Source: Astrothelium macrocarpum (taxonomy: Eukaryota > Ascomycota > Dothideomycetes > Trypetheliales > Trypetheliaceae). From it: a stretch of 64,000 bases of DNA. The DNA is taken from positions 62,001-126,000 of the forward strand of contig JAGEMR010000027.1 in NCBI GenBank assembly GCA_021030915.1, read 5' to 3'. The stretch's first letter is position 1. The number at the start of each line of letters is the position of its first letter. This document shows positions 33,264 through 46,012 of this stretch, piece by piece. The translations under genes were made by a program, and so were the position numbers. The notes beneath the pieces are model-generated. The model saw only the letters and a list, made by a program, of their open reading frames with translations, made no database searches and was not told where the DNA came from.

Positions 33264-36200
33264 TCACGTCTGCCACATATACTCACTCAACTGCAACAAA
33301 TGATCCTCCATCGCCCTCTTCGCCGCCACATCCCGCTTCTCGCCCTTCACGGCCTCCGAATAACACAGCTCCAGCAAAACCTTCATTTCCTCATACGAAA
33401 ACATCCCAGCCTCACCCTCTCCCCCCCGCTCCTTCGCCTCCTTTGCCCGCGCCACCACGGCTTCGGCGCCCTGGCTCCACAGCTCCAGGAACTCGGCGCT
33501 CCGCCGCATCGACGCCGCGGGCTCCACGTTCTTGAGGTTCTGCTGCAGCACGAGCACGTCGAGCTGCACGCGGCCGCAGCCGTGCTCGTTGAGGACGTCG
33601 ATGCGCAGCGTGTGCTGCAGCAGCAGCGCGTCCGTCAGGTGGCCGAGCCCCGTGGTGATGTGCAGACGTGCGGGGGCCCGCAGGTAGGTGGTGAGTTCTT
33701 CGTCGAAGGCGTTGAGATCTGCGTTGAGATTGAGGATGCCGGTGTCCGGGTTCGCGACTGGGTTGGGGAGGGAGAAGGGTGGGGTGAGGGAGAGGGCCAG
33801 GTGGTGTAGGATGTGGATACGGACTTCGAGGTGGAGAGTGCGCAGGACGAGGTCCGCGAGCCAGTGGTAGTTGTTGACGACGGCATCGAACTGTTTGGCG
33901 GTTTCGGCGTTGAGGGGGAGGCCCGTGGACGTGTCGTCAAATTCGGGGCCAATCTTTTCCGAAGAGCCAAGTGCCGTCCAACGCCGTTTTGGACCGGAGC
34001 GAGAAGTATTCCGTGAGCTGTCGATTGCGCGGTCGGATATGTAGCGCAGAGACTTGGCACGCGCGGCAAGCCATTTCATGGATGTATGCAGTAGACACAG
34101 AGCGGCAATATTCTTGCGGTCAGAGACAAGATCAGCATCTTCAATCGGACGCTCACGGGTTGATTGCACCAGCTGCTCCACTTCTTTATCCAATAGCTCT
34201 TGAAGTGTTGGGGTATCAAGCGACGTATTGGAAGATAGGGTAGAGACAATGTCTGAAAGATCACCTGACTCGGCGAGAAAGGCTGCAGCCTTGAGACTAC
34301 GTCCTCCACTATTTCGAGATTGTGGGCGGGAAACCAAGGCTTTGAACCAGCCACGACATTTTTCAAAGTACGTATTCATTTGGGTGATGATGAGCTGACT
34401 AAAGGCTTGATCGTGAGGTAAGCTGCTGAGCATCGTGCAAACCGCAGACACGAGATTGCAGAAACGAATAGTGCCTTTAAAGACAGGCTTCTGAGCATAG
34501 ACTTCCCACTGGGTATCCATTTGAAAGGCATCTAATTCGACGAAGATCTGAGCACAGAGATCCATCAGCGTCTCGTCAAGTTGCGGCTGGAAGACGTTGA
34601 CGAGAAAGTCGTCGAGAAAAGAGGTCAACGTGCTCATAACAATATCGGCATTGGGAGGTACTGTTTCCCTCAGGCGATCAAGAAAAGTAAGAGATGGTGG
34701 AAGCAGCACGCCCATGTTGAAAACGGTAGGATCGATCAGTAATTTGTGCCCTGTTGCAGAGCCATCTTGAAGTGTGTTGTTGTCCGTGGAAGATGTGCCG
34801 TCTTGCTTTCTGAAATCAGAGACAAGGCCAGGAACAGAAGCTTTGAGAATAACTTCGAGATCCTCTCTTTCAGTGGAAAGCTCAGTGGCTTTGTTGTCTA
34901 GATCTGCTAGTCTAAACATTTTCTACGAAATTTGTCAGAATTGGAAATCATTCAATATCAAAGAATCGAACTTACCTTTTGCCTATCGCGTTGACTGCGT
35001 TGAAAAACACTCCCGCCTCTTTCTCCTGCAGCACCACCCCTGTAGCTACCACCATCCGTAGCAAGATAATCATGGAGAAGCGATTTTACCTGAACACAAC
35101 CGTGTGAGTAATCGAAAAAGAAATGCAGTCGTCAGATAAAGAGCATACCTCATTTTGGTACAGTTTCCAGAGTTCCTTGAAACTGCCAGTTAAACTTGCC
35201 GAATCTCTCAATCCGTCTCGCTTCGCAATGCCTGCCACAGTGTCATGTACGGCTCTGTGGCCTTCTGCAATTGCTTCAAATTTTGCATAGATGGTCCACA
35301 GAAGATCTCGCAATACTCGTGATCGAGCGTCCACGCCGGCAGTCACCAATTCTATTGCAATTTGTTGGGTCGAGGAGAAACCTCGGAGACTGCTCGGGTG
35401 TCTTTGGTCAACTTCATTATTAGACTTTTCGACTATTCTGAAAAGTTCAACCGGCATCCTTTGCTCGATACTCTCCATAGCAGTCTCAAGTCGGCCCATT
35501 TTGTTGAGCGATTCGAGGATGAGCTGAATGTAGCGAAAGGTATCGGCTTCTGGATTGCGGTTCACGTCTTCAGTCATTTGCACCGATGTGTCGAGAGCGT
35601 CAAGAAACTCGTAGAGGTGTCTTCTGCCGGAATCCAGGACGGATGTGGGAGCATCAGAGCCTCCACCTTTTGACTGTGCTTGCGTGTGTGCTTTCCATCG
35701 ATTTTCGCAATAAGGAGACTTCAAATAGAGATGACTGTGCAGTTCCTCCACCAAAATGTCGGTAAGAGAGTGCTCCTGATTGCTAAGGTAGACGCGGAGA
35801 TCGCTCAGAGCACCGATACTTTCCATGTCGGACCGTCTTATCATTCTCAAAGCATCTTGAAGCACCTCAACAGCACTGATGAATCTTTTCTCCGATATCT
35901 GTCCCTCTAGCTTTTCCGGGACCAGCTGTAGTTCTTCGATAAGAGAGAGTACTTGCAACATATCATCGTAGTTTTGCGATGTTGTTGCAAAGCCCCTCAA
36001 TTCCGGCTTTGTTGTGGATAAATTGAATCGAGCTTGAATGAGAGAGTCTTTGAGATCTCTGACGCGTGTTTGAGAAGCTTGAATGCTGGATTGGATTTTA
36101 TGAAAAGTTCCAATGGAGCTATTGAAACCTTGGTGGTGCTCATTCACAATCGTCTTTAGCGCGTCGTGAAGTTGGCGATTTGTGTCTTTGAACTGGCCAT

Positions 36201-36681
36201 ACTGATTGGCAAGGCCCAGAGAGCTTGTGTCCAGTAGCTTGAGGGCAATTTGAACGGGAATACAGTCCCGCTCGGTCATAAAAGCCCACTGACGGTCAAT
36301 GTATCCGAGGATATCTTCCATCTGCTTTTCTCCATCAACAAAGGCCGGATTCCCACCAGGTCGGCTCCTACTTCTGCTGCGATTCCAAGCATCTCTTTCG
36401 CCACTTCTTCGGTTTGCTCGTCGTCTTTCGAGGTCGGCCGGTCTGCCAACAGGCGAAGGTTGGTAAGGTCGTACATCCCCGAATGCTCCATAGCCTCCGT
36501 AACCCCCAGGACGTCCAGCTCTTCTTGAAGTTTGTTCCTCAGATCTTTCACGGCTCCGACTGCTGCTCTCATTACTTCGGTCTCTCAATTGTCCGACTCG
36601 ATTGGAAATGTAAGGGTCAGAGTCGTTGTAGCCATTGCGGTAATCTCCGTTGCCATTCAAGGCATATGGGTTTTGGGACAT
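33264..36681 (-). CDS. SEC8: Exocyst complex component SEC8
   Basis: Three exons: 36681-35149, 35089-34976 and 34922-33264 (introns 59 and 53 bp, both phase 0); 1101 aa. SEC8 is a core subunit of the exocyst, which tethers secretory vesicles to the plasma membrane at hyphal tips. Family sequence: the disordered Arg/Ser-rich N-terminus, then MEDILGYIDRQWAFMTERDCIPVQIALKLLD, ALKTIVNEHHQGFNSSIGTF and HKIQSSIQASQTRVRDLK (the N-terminal CorEx coil), and long alpha-helical repeats to YMWQT. Part of the last exon (about 33420-33900) is much more GC-rich than the rest of the gene. The divergent neighbour SEC61 alpha is 299 bp away. Confidence 0.93.
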
Positions 36682-36980
36682 GGTTCAGCAGAAGATGTGG
36701 GTATGTAATGGACTGCCCAGGCCAACGGCCTGCAGTGGTCTGGACTAGCAAGCTTCGAACATGAGCATTGAGCTAGATGAAGTACCTGGCTAATGGTGTT
36801 TGATACGAAAGGCTGGTCAGATTAGGTTTAGGTCAGACTGGGCGCGAGAGACCCTGAACATGTCAAATCCTCCAGCTGTCCTCCCACCACCTTTTTATTT
36901 TCACTACAATCTTTCAACCTACTGCCCACTTTTCACACTCCCCTTTTTCCCTTCTTCTTTGAGGCTCGGAAATCGTCAAA
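36682..36980. promoter_or_regulatory. Divergent promoter, SEC8 / SEC61 alpha
   Basis: A 299-bp region between the two start codons. The SEC61 side has the CT-rich run at about 36905-36960 just before the ATG, and a TTTTTATTTT stretch near 36890. Confidence 0.55.
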
Positions 36981-38998
36981 ATGTCGAGCCGTAAGTGCAT
37001 TTTTAATCTGCTTTCCAAGCGCAAACGTGTTCCCTCAGCGAGTTGTCGCGTGTTCAAGCTTCCCCCTGGACATATGAAATCGCAAAGCCTCTGAAGACAT
37101 AATGCCCTGGCAATTACGTTTCCATGCGAACAGAAATGTTTTGAAAGTCGTTGTGTATTGCTTGCGCGTTATTTGTCCCGCTCATTGGCATTGGGCGACG
37201 CTTTCAAATTAAAGCCACCGCCATGTTTTGATCGCTTTTCTAACTTTCCATGTTTGACAGTACGCTTCCTCGATCTTGTCAAACCCTTCCTACCTCTGCT
37301 TCCCGAGGTCTCTTCCCCGGAGACGCGGGTGCCATTCCAACAGAAGCTGATGTGGACCGGAGTGAGCAATCTCCTCGTCTTCTACGGCAAAGATCCCCAA
37401 AAAAAAGCTGAGACGGGACTCATAGGTGACACTCTTGATATTTTTGGTCATGAGCCAAATGCCTCTCGTAAGAAACATGCCGGGAAGAAACTCGATTGTG
37501 AAGCTAATATGCAGTAATAGTACGGAATCGTCTCCTCCGACACCTCCGATCCTCTCTATTGGCTTCGAATGATGCTGGCCAGTAATCGAGGAACATTGAT
37601 GGAATTGGGAATCACGCCAATCATCTCTTCTGGCATGGTTTTCCAACTTCTTGCCGGCACTCATCTGATTGATGTATGAGCATGCAACAAATGGTACATC
37701 GCTTCCGAATGCTAAATTACGGCAGGTGAACTTGGACCTCAAAACAGATCGTGAATTATATCAGACTGCACAAAAACGTGAGTATAGGCATGGAGCAGAC
37801 CAAAAAATCCAAGCTGAGAGACGTTCTAGTTCTTGCCATCATCCTTTCCTTTGGCCAAGCCTGCGTCTACGTCCTGACTGGTCTCTATGGTTTGCCTTCT
37901 GATCTTGGCGCTGGTGTTTGTGTCCTCCTTGTTGTGCAACTCGTGGTTGCAGGCCTCATTGTCATTCTTCTCGACGAACTTCTTCAAAAAGGATATGGTC
38001 TTGGATCCGGTATCTCCCTTTTCATCGCCACCAACATCTGCGAATCTATCATCTGGAAAGCCTTCTCACCCACCACCATCAACACCGGTCGTGGCCCTGA
38101 ATTTGAAGGCGCTGTCATTGCACTCTTCCACCTCCTCATTACTTGGCCAAACAAACAGCTGGCCCTCCGCGAAGCCTTTTACCGCCAGAATCTACCCAAC
38201 ATCATGAATCTCCTCGCTACCGTCCTCGTCTTCGCCGCTGTCATTTATCTTCAAGGTTTCCGCGTCGAAATCCCAGTCAAATCGTCCCGTCAACGCGGCA
38301 TGCGTGGATCTTACCCTGTTCGTCTCTTCTATACTTCCAACATGCCCATCATGTTGCAATCTGCGCTCTCTTCCAACATCTTTCTCTTCTCACAAATGCT
38401 GTTTAGCCGCTTTCCGGAGAACCTCCTTGTCCGTCTCATTGGTGTCTGGGAGCCCAAAGAAGGATCAGCGCAACTCTACGCTGCATCTGGCGTTGCCTAC
38501 TACATGTCGCCTCCTCTTTCTCTCACGTCAGCACTCCTCGATCCTCTTCACACTGCCGTGTACGTCGTCTACATGCTCATTGCCTGCGCCGTCTTTAGCA
38601 AGACTTGGATCGAGGTTTCGGGCTCTGCGCCACGTGATGTTGCCAAACAGCTCAAAGAGCAGGGACTTGTCATGGCGGGACACAGAGAACAAAGCATGTA
38701 CAAGGAATTGAAGCGTGTTATCCCTACTGCAGCAGCGTTTGGTGGTGCGTGTATCGGTGCGCTCAGTGTGGCTAGTGATTTGCTCGGTGCACTTGGCAGT
38801 GGAACCGGAATCCTGTTGGCAGTGACGTAAGTGACTTCATTCATTCCTAGTCCCCGAAAGGATTTTGGAGCTTTTCACAGATCAATGACTTAGAACAATA
38901 ACCACTGACTTGGTCATTACAGTATCATTTACAGCTATTTCGAAATTGCGGCGAAAGAAGGAGATATGGCGGGTTTGAAGGGCATGGTGATGGGCTAG
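36981..38998 (+). CDS. SEC61: Protein translocon subunit SEC61 alpha
   Basis: Seven exons: 36981-36990, 37261-37361, 37426-37467, 37521-37673, 37726-37777, 37830-38826 and 38923-38998; 476 aa, the normal length. It forms the ER protein-conducting channel with ten membrane helices. The first exon has only ten bases (ATG plus two codons and one base) and is followed by a 270-bp intron, the longest in the window. Joined sequence: MSSLRFLDLVKPFLPLLPEV (plug and helix 1), FLVMSQMPLYGIVSSDTSDP, MLASNRGTLMELGITPII, LSFGQACVYVLTG, ALREAFYRQNLPNIMNL, SNMPIMLQSALSSN, and the C-terminus FEIAAKEGDMAGLKGMVMG. All junctions keep frame and match the family closely. Confidence 0.96.
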
Positions 38999-40364
38999 CG
39001 AGTTACTGGATGTCAATTTGCGCTTCACAGGCGAGAGTGACCAGTACTCTTGCAGCGTCATGTTGTGGTCATTTGCGTTCCTCGAGTAAAATAGTCGCAA
39101 GTGTTGAAGCTACCCAATATATCGAATTATCAAAATTGGAGAAATGAGGATAAGTCTGCAATACTTCCGGGGTCCGCTTCGATCATTGAGGGCTTTAGCA
39201 GCGGCGCTATTGCATCGGACCTTGATACGATGTAACATATTTTGTATGCTCCACGTCTCTTGTAAAATCATCAAAAGTTCACCAATAGTTTTCTGTACCT
39301 GACGGGCTTCACCTAAGACTTTGCATCCTTGATAAACAAAATACATGCGCCAGCCAAGTTTGCAGCAATTGCAACGTCGTTAAAACCACGTATATAAGCA
39401 GATCAGGCTCTAGTAATATCACAACAAATGTATCACTATAGATCTTGCATGCAATGCTACTGCCTCAGTCGTGCTTCCGCTGGCTTTCGAACTACTTCCA
39501 TACACAATCCAATCAAGCACCGAGATAATAAGAAAAAACAGCGTATCATGTGCGAGTATGCTTTCCAAATTTACGTAAAATAATCTTTCAGCGCACAAAA
39601 TTGTAGTCAGAGGACATTGAAATATATCAAAGTTTATTACCGGTGAGTTGATTGGTTAGCTTTCTCGTTCAATGCAGTCGCGGAACCCATACCACCACTT
39701 TGAACATTTCTTGATCGATATTCGAACACTACCCCTATACAGATATATCTCTATTTGTGTCTTTGATGATCATCGACCTTGGCTGTCGTTGGGTAAAGGC
39801 TCCTGGATTGACCTTGTCATTAGGACCCCAAGCTTACTCTAAATTTGTGGCGTCACGATGGAAAGATAGCACATTATCGAAAGCACCCTATCGACAAGGA
39901 TGCTCGTGCCACTAAGGATTGATGATGTGAGATAACTCAATAGCAAGAACGTGATTTGCAAGGGACATGGCTGGCAACGCAAGAGTGTTCGACATTGTTT
40001 GATCTGTAAAAGACTTTTGTCTGCTCCAGAAGATCTACGACGTGCGAGTCGGTGCATCTACACTTTGAAGGTGCGACCTCTTCTGCAAGAAATTCTAACA
40101 AGTCTGCAATTGGTTGAAATGCCGATTCATAACGTGTACTTTGGGTCACGTAGAGAGAGCGTATCTAATTTAACACAATTGGGACAAGTTGAGCTAAAGT
40201 GTACAATAGCCAGAAAGGGAGCTGGTATGTCACACAGGTGCTTTGCCCAAATCTCCAGGAGCTAGGAAGCAGCATTACCTCCAATACCGAGAACCAGCGA
40301 ACCGGCCAGTCTGCAACATTCCTGGAACCTCACTAAGAACGACACATGGATATCTGTTCTTACT
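38999..40364. other. Convergent intergenic region
   Basis: About 1.37 kb between SEC61 and the rhodopsin-like gene. A TATATAAG at about 39390 has no recognisable gene downstream. No frame with domain features was seen on either strand. Confidence 0.5.
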
Positions 40365-41677
40365 TCAAAGCGTGTCTTGTGAAGTAGAATTCACCTCAAT
40401 TTCGCGTTCAACCCAGATATGGGTGGGTCGACGATTCTCTCTCTCAACGCCGGCATCATCAAATTGCAAGTTAAATCTACCGCCAATTCGTAAAATTGTG
40501 TCGATTGGAACACCGTCTTCTTCCGCAACAGGATGGCTGTTTCCATGACTAGCTTTGTTTGCGTTTCCATGTATTGTATTCGTGACACCTGAGTCGTCTA
40601 ATGGACTGAACCCAAGCACCTGGCGGGAGTGCTTAGAGCCTGCGCTATTACTACCGACAAGAGTGCTATGATCGTGGTACATTCCAGAAAATCGACCATG
40701 TTTGCATATTTTCAAAAGGGCAGGAACGAGGACTGGAAGGCAAGCGCAGGTCACGCCAGCAACTTCGGTACAGGCAGAAAGAATGAGAAATATCACAACT
40801 CCGTCTGTGAAAGATTAGCACCACTTAGCGGATATTAGATCTGGAGATAGGACTTACAGCTAGGATCATTTTTGTCATCAGTGTCCGTGATGAGTTCAAT
40901 GATACGAGCCAAGTCCAAGGTACAGGCAAGAACACCAACCGAGAATATGCCAGTGAGACCCAGTTTCGTCTTTCGAGCAGTATGTAGATGCAAGATCGTG
41001 ATAATAGGGAGCACTAGAATTGCAACATCTGAGGCCAGGCCGAAAATTATTGGGATTGATACGTGTGTCGTGTCTGTTGCATTGCACTGTCCAGTGATAG
41101 GGTAAGGTGGATCAACATGATACTCCTCATAATACCGCATGTAATACCACTGAACAGGCCAACATTGAAATATATAAAAACCTGTGGCTCCAAAAAACCA
41201 TAATAAAACGTAAATCAGATTGGCCCACCATGCCACTTTGAACCATTTTTGGTTGATTAAGAAGAGCCTTCTGTAGAAGAAGAGGAGACAAAGCTTGATA
41301 AAGGTAAAAGTCGGTCCAGTAAGAATCATAACAATCCACACATGCTTAAATGTGTTTGATAGGTTTCTGGGGTAATGTAAGTCCTCGTAGTTTATTCGCC
41401 ATGAATGGAGTCCAAGACCGTCCCTGGTTGACTGAAGTAGATTTGCAATGACTATGTCGACGCAGATGGCTGATAGAAGTATGAAGTAGTCCTCGATAAA
41501 GACACGACGAAATATACCACGTCCATGTCGATAGTAAATAAAATAGTTGGCAATAAGGCGACCCGCAGTCACCAGGTTGTTGAGTAGAAGTAGGATAGAC
41601 AGGGTGATATACAAGGCAGGACGACGATCGTTGTTCCATTCAGCCTGCTGCACTTGGGTTAAAGATGGAGGAGGCAT
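40365..41677 (-). CDS. Rhodopsin-domain (Pth11/SAT4-like) integral membrane protein
   Basis: Two exons, 41677-40858 and 40804-40365 (53-bp intron; T|GTAAGT ... TTCACAG); 419 aa from MPPPSLTQV. Seven hydrophobic helices are visible: ALYITLSILLLLNN, FILLSAICVDIVIANLL, FKHVWIVMILTGPTFTFIKLCLLFFYRRLF, VAWWANLIYVLLWFFGATG, HVSIPIIFGLASDVAILVLPI, GLTGIFSVGVLACTLDL and, across the intron, GVVIFLILSACTEVAGVTCACLPVLVPALL. This fits the fungal-specific rhodopsin-domain family, often called Pth11- or SAT4-like, which are putative sensors. The cytosolic tail is hydrophilic. Ligand and function are unknown. Confidence 0.8.
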
Positions 41678-43093
41678 GATGAATTCAGAGACAATTTGAA
41701 TACTCGTGGGTCTCAATGACCAAAATGCGTTCAAGAAGACGCCGAAACCTTGCGGAAAGCATAAAGTTACAAGATAAATTGCGTAGCAGATTTCTCTAGA
41801 AGTGAAATGGAGTCTTGCTGCATTTGAACACACTTGTTGGCCGGCCTCGACAGATCTTCAGATTCAGGTGGGCTGCAGCGAGAACCTAGGGCTGCTACTG
41901 CGATGAGGCAACCTCCGATGCATCTCTGGATATCATGCTTTCAAGCACATGGTGCTTCAAGACCCCTTGAAGTTTTTTGGTATTTTGTTTTTCCAGTGAA
42001 GCAAAAGCAGCCCACTATGATACTCTAAAGATGGTCATGCCCCTCGAGTAATCAGTTTCGCTGAAAGCGCTTGTAAATTGGGTTTCCATGTTTAGCCGAA
42101 TGCATTCGTATTCAAACGCAGTCATGCAGTCCTGAGGCACGAATGACGTTCGAAAACACAGGCCTCGTGGCTTACCTTTTCTTTTCTCTGGGCCTGTGCC
42201 GTATTCTTCTGGCGACGGTCATGGCTTACACGCGCCGAATGCGACTGGTTAGGCAGCGAGGCCGAAGGCCGAGTGGAACGGAGAGCTGACGAGTCTGTAT
42301 AGCCGCTTTGCCCGTACCTTTTTGGATCTTTCCTCCTTGTTCTCGGATATTGAAAGCCGGTCCGTCACTGACTGCATTGGTTTTTGTTTGTTGGCAGCGC
42401 GCAGGGGTGGCGTCAGATTTTTCATCGCTTAAAGATCGGACCAATAGGTGACTGGTCGATCCCGGGTGTGGTATCTCGGTCCTTGGTGAACGCCGATTTA
42501 ACCCTAAGCCCAAATACTCGGGACGGTCCGCCAGAAGATGTCGCAAACGTACAGTCAAAAGCTCTGAGCGCTCAGTGGAGCAAATGACGCGAGAAAAAAA
42601 GTCTACCTTTTTACCTTGTTACTTTGCTCCACTAATGATCGTCATCAACGAGCAACCCCGAGATTGCAGCTATGCCATTGAGCAGTTGCTCTTTGAGGCA
42701 CGGTTTCCAGCTACAGCGCCTTTGCATCCCCGACGGCTAGTGCTGTGGGTCTTCGAATCAATTGAAATGCTTATTCCTAGATTTTCTACAATCCAATTGG
42801 TTCGGATATCCACAGTATTAGCCGTCGGCTGCAGCTGAGGGCAATCGACGTAATTGGTTGCTGTTTTTCGAAGTCTCAGCTACACACACCGCAGTCATTT
42901 CCATGACAATGTTGATGGCCTGCATCAAAGACAAGCTGAACCATCACTTATCAGATAGCCTGGTTGACGGGGTGTTGTGTGGCTGGTTAATCTGCACGAC
43001 ACATTATTGTCTCCATATGTCAAGCTTGATCAAACTTACGAGTTGAACCTCAGCAAATAGAATAGAGCCTCATTACGCATATGCCATAGAGAA
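41678..43093. other. Intergenic, rhodopsin-like gene promoter
   Basis: About 1.4 kb between two minus-strand genes. A GC-richer patch at 42220-42560 (open on the minus strand for 110 codons) has the look of old element or gene debris but no recognisable domain. Confidence 0.4.
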
Positions 43094-44879
43094 TCAAAGC
43101 ACATAACGGAAAACAGGACCAAAATTCTCTACTCCAACAGCCGCCTTCTCATCCACGACTTGCCTACCGTGCTTTTCATCCAACTTACGATTCCGCCAGA
43201 CAAGAAGGAAACGTAAGATAAAAGCAAGCAATCCAGTAAAGAACATGAATGCAGCGCACACACTCATACCCTTGACGTAACGAGGGGCTTCTTTAGTTGG
43301 GAACAGCTGAGTACCAAGTATTGGTCCACATTGACCCACAACATTAATTAGCACGAGACCAGCACCGCGGCGAGAATCACTGCCTTGATTGTCTAGAACG
43401 GCGGTTAATTTTTGTCTGCAAGACATTTCTCGGATTCAACTCACTTAAGGTCCACGCTAGAATGTTGGGGATGGTGGAAAAGACACCTGCAGCTGCGAGA
43501 AATGTGGCAAAATAACGCACGCCTGCTGTCTTCACTGTTGCCAGCACAATGTAGCCAGTGCCGCCAATCAAAGCGGTGATCGTCAGCACAAAGCCTCTCT
43601 GCTGAGTTTTGTCGGCGAGCCAAGTTGTTATGAGTGCGAATAAGAATGCAGAGAAATATGGTGGGGCCGAAAGACCTTGAGCATTGATGCTGCTGTAGCC
43701 AATGTCTTCCAAGATAGTAGGAAGATAGAGCGGAAGACTGGCATAGCTAACATTAGCACCAAAATACATAAGCTATACAAGTAAGTCAGCAACCATTCTC
43801 TTCAGGATCAAAGTCGCAGCTTTTGACGCATGACCCAATTCATGAATCCATACCGCGTTGAACCAGGCCTTGAAATCAACCAACGCCATGCCGAATTCTT
43901 TGAGATTCAAACTATGATTTCGCTCTGCAACACCGATTTGGCGAGCCGTTCGTGCTCTGACCATTTGCTTCTCTTCAACGTTGAGAAATCGGGCTTTCTC
44001 TGGCGAGTCTGGAATAAATATCCAAGCAAATGGAACCATGATCAACGTGGCGAGGCCTTCCACAAGAAACAATAAACGCCAGTCCGCTAACTTGGAGTGG
44101 CCATTCGTGATGCCGTACGCTAATGCGCCGGCAAATGTTGATGCCAAAGGTGCTGCAGATGCAAAAAGACCGCATCGGAAGCCGACTTCGTGTCGTAGAT
44201 AGAAGAAAGACAGTAGATAGATTATACCGGGCCTACGATTAAGAGAAAATATTAGCATGGGATTTGGAATCTTCGAAACCTTCCCAAATTCACAGAAAGA
44301 ACTTTGTACTTACGCATAAGCAGCCTCGACAGCCCCCAGCAGGAACCGGATTGCCATCATTCCAGACCAATTTTGAGCTGCAGCTTGAACAGTAGCTATC
44401 AAGCCCCTGGCTTCTAATTAGCTCTGTGCCAATTTGGATATGATCGTAGAGTTCAGTGGAGCGCTTACCATGCGAAGACAACGAAGGCTCCCACCATGTG
44501 CGGTGGGAAGATTTTCCAAAACAGCAATGAGAACTCAAAGACAATATACGTGATATAGAATATAGTCAACAGCCAAGAATATCGATTACCAACCAGGTGT
44601 AGATCTTTTGCCATGCCTGCAATCTCTGCGTTGCCTATGTTGCTGCGATCGAGAAAAGCCAGCATATCTAGAGAGCGAATTGAACTCAGTACATTTTCGC
44701 TAAGGAAAAAAAAAAGACAGCCTGGAAATGGATCACAACTTACAGAGAACAAAGAATAGTGGCATCATATGACGATCTAATTTTCGACGTACCCGACTCT
44801 CGGTGATAGAATCATGATAGATTTCTTCCTGAGCGTTACACGCTCCGTCGACAACTTTGTCGTCCATAGACGAGCCCAT
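43094..44879 (-). CDS. MFS transporter, Dal5/TNA1-like anion:cation symporter family
   Basis: Six exons: 44879-44744, 44667-44469, 44406-44314, 44232-43854, 43772-43445 and 43392-43094 (introns 75, 62, 81, 81, 52 bp); 477 aa. The helix-1 signature MLAFLDRSNIGNA and the conserved AIRFLLGAVEAAYAPGIIYLLSFFYLRHE mark the allantoate/nicotinate permease family. Other typical parts: GLFASAAPLASTFAGALAYGI, the FIPDSPEKARFL end of the first half, the central loop, YLPTILEDIGYSS, and GAGLVLINVVGQCGPILGTQLFP. Twelve helices can be counted. The substrate is probably a carboxylate or vitamin-like acid (family knowledge); which one cannot be told. Divergent from the HET gene. Confidence 0.9.
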
Positions 44880-46012
44880 CCTCAAAGACAAAAGTTGAAG
44901 AAATGAGGATGCACTTGGGCTACACAATCGATACTTTGACGCTCACTGTTGAATGAGAACCATAGCCATGTGAAATAGGCATGTAGTGGTTTAAATGAAT
45001 GAAGCCCTCCGAAGACGCAGTCGCTTATTTTACCGCTAGTGACCGCCACCGGGCAGGCCTTGACCGATCGCAACTGATTTGCAGTGAACTTGTCGCTGCA
45101 GAACCGCGTCACTTAACTATGACAGGAAGTTGCTATGCTTGGATTGGAAAAGCTGCTAATAAAAAGTCCTTGGCTTGATATTTAGGATGGTCGTTAGTTA
45201 TCAGTTTGCTATAGACAAGGCATCAGAGGACAGGCGAACATCCAAGAGATTCAACCCGAAAACTTTGCAAGTCTCAAAGAATCAGCTGGTTCGAGTTTGA
45301 GCCATTTGATTGCCCACGTCATAGACACCAAGTGGACTCCACAGCCCCACCGGTAGTTCACAGCACCGTATGATGTGCAAGGGCATCCGGTGTATTTTCT
45401 GAAAACGGACGCAAATTGGCTGATTGGAGCAAGGACCGAGAGATACCAAATGTTTGCTTATTATTTGATCCGATTTTCGGTGCACCGAACTTTCTCTCGT
45501 CCCGAGCTCGCCAAGATTTATGGCAGCTTTCGGACTTCCACAAGTCTTTAAGTCCGCAATATCCCAAACTAGACGCTCAGTTGAATCAGTCAATTTCAGG
45601 CAAAGGACGAGATAGAATTACTCGGAGTCTTGAGGTTCGAGCAGGGTCCTACGACACTACTTCCCATCTGGACTAGCGCAAGTGTTCCTGTGCGCATTGC
45701 TTGCACAATTTTGTGACATGAGGATAAATGGATTCACTAATCTGTCATAATTCGGGAAGACGGTAGATACCTACTTATTTTTTAAAATTTAAGCAATGCT
45801 CATACTCAGAGCTGATACAGAAGTCTCGTTCAATATCTCATCATCAGCGCAAAGGATATATGAAAGTGGGTATTCAGATCTACGTACAGATACTCATGCG
45901 TTCCAAATGATTGAAAAGGATCTTACACTCTTCCTTGCCATCTCCGAGAAGATACAGTCCGTCTCCTTTATCTCCATTGCGATAGAGTCCAACCGTTCAA
46001 TAGTCACCAGGA
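44880..46012. promoter_or_regulatory. Divergent promoter region, MFS transporter / HET gene
   Basis: 1.13 kb without a supported gene. An AT-rich stretch (TATTTTTTAAAATTTAAG, about 45775-45793) lies 220 bases before the HET start and may hold its core promoter. Confidence 0.4.
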
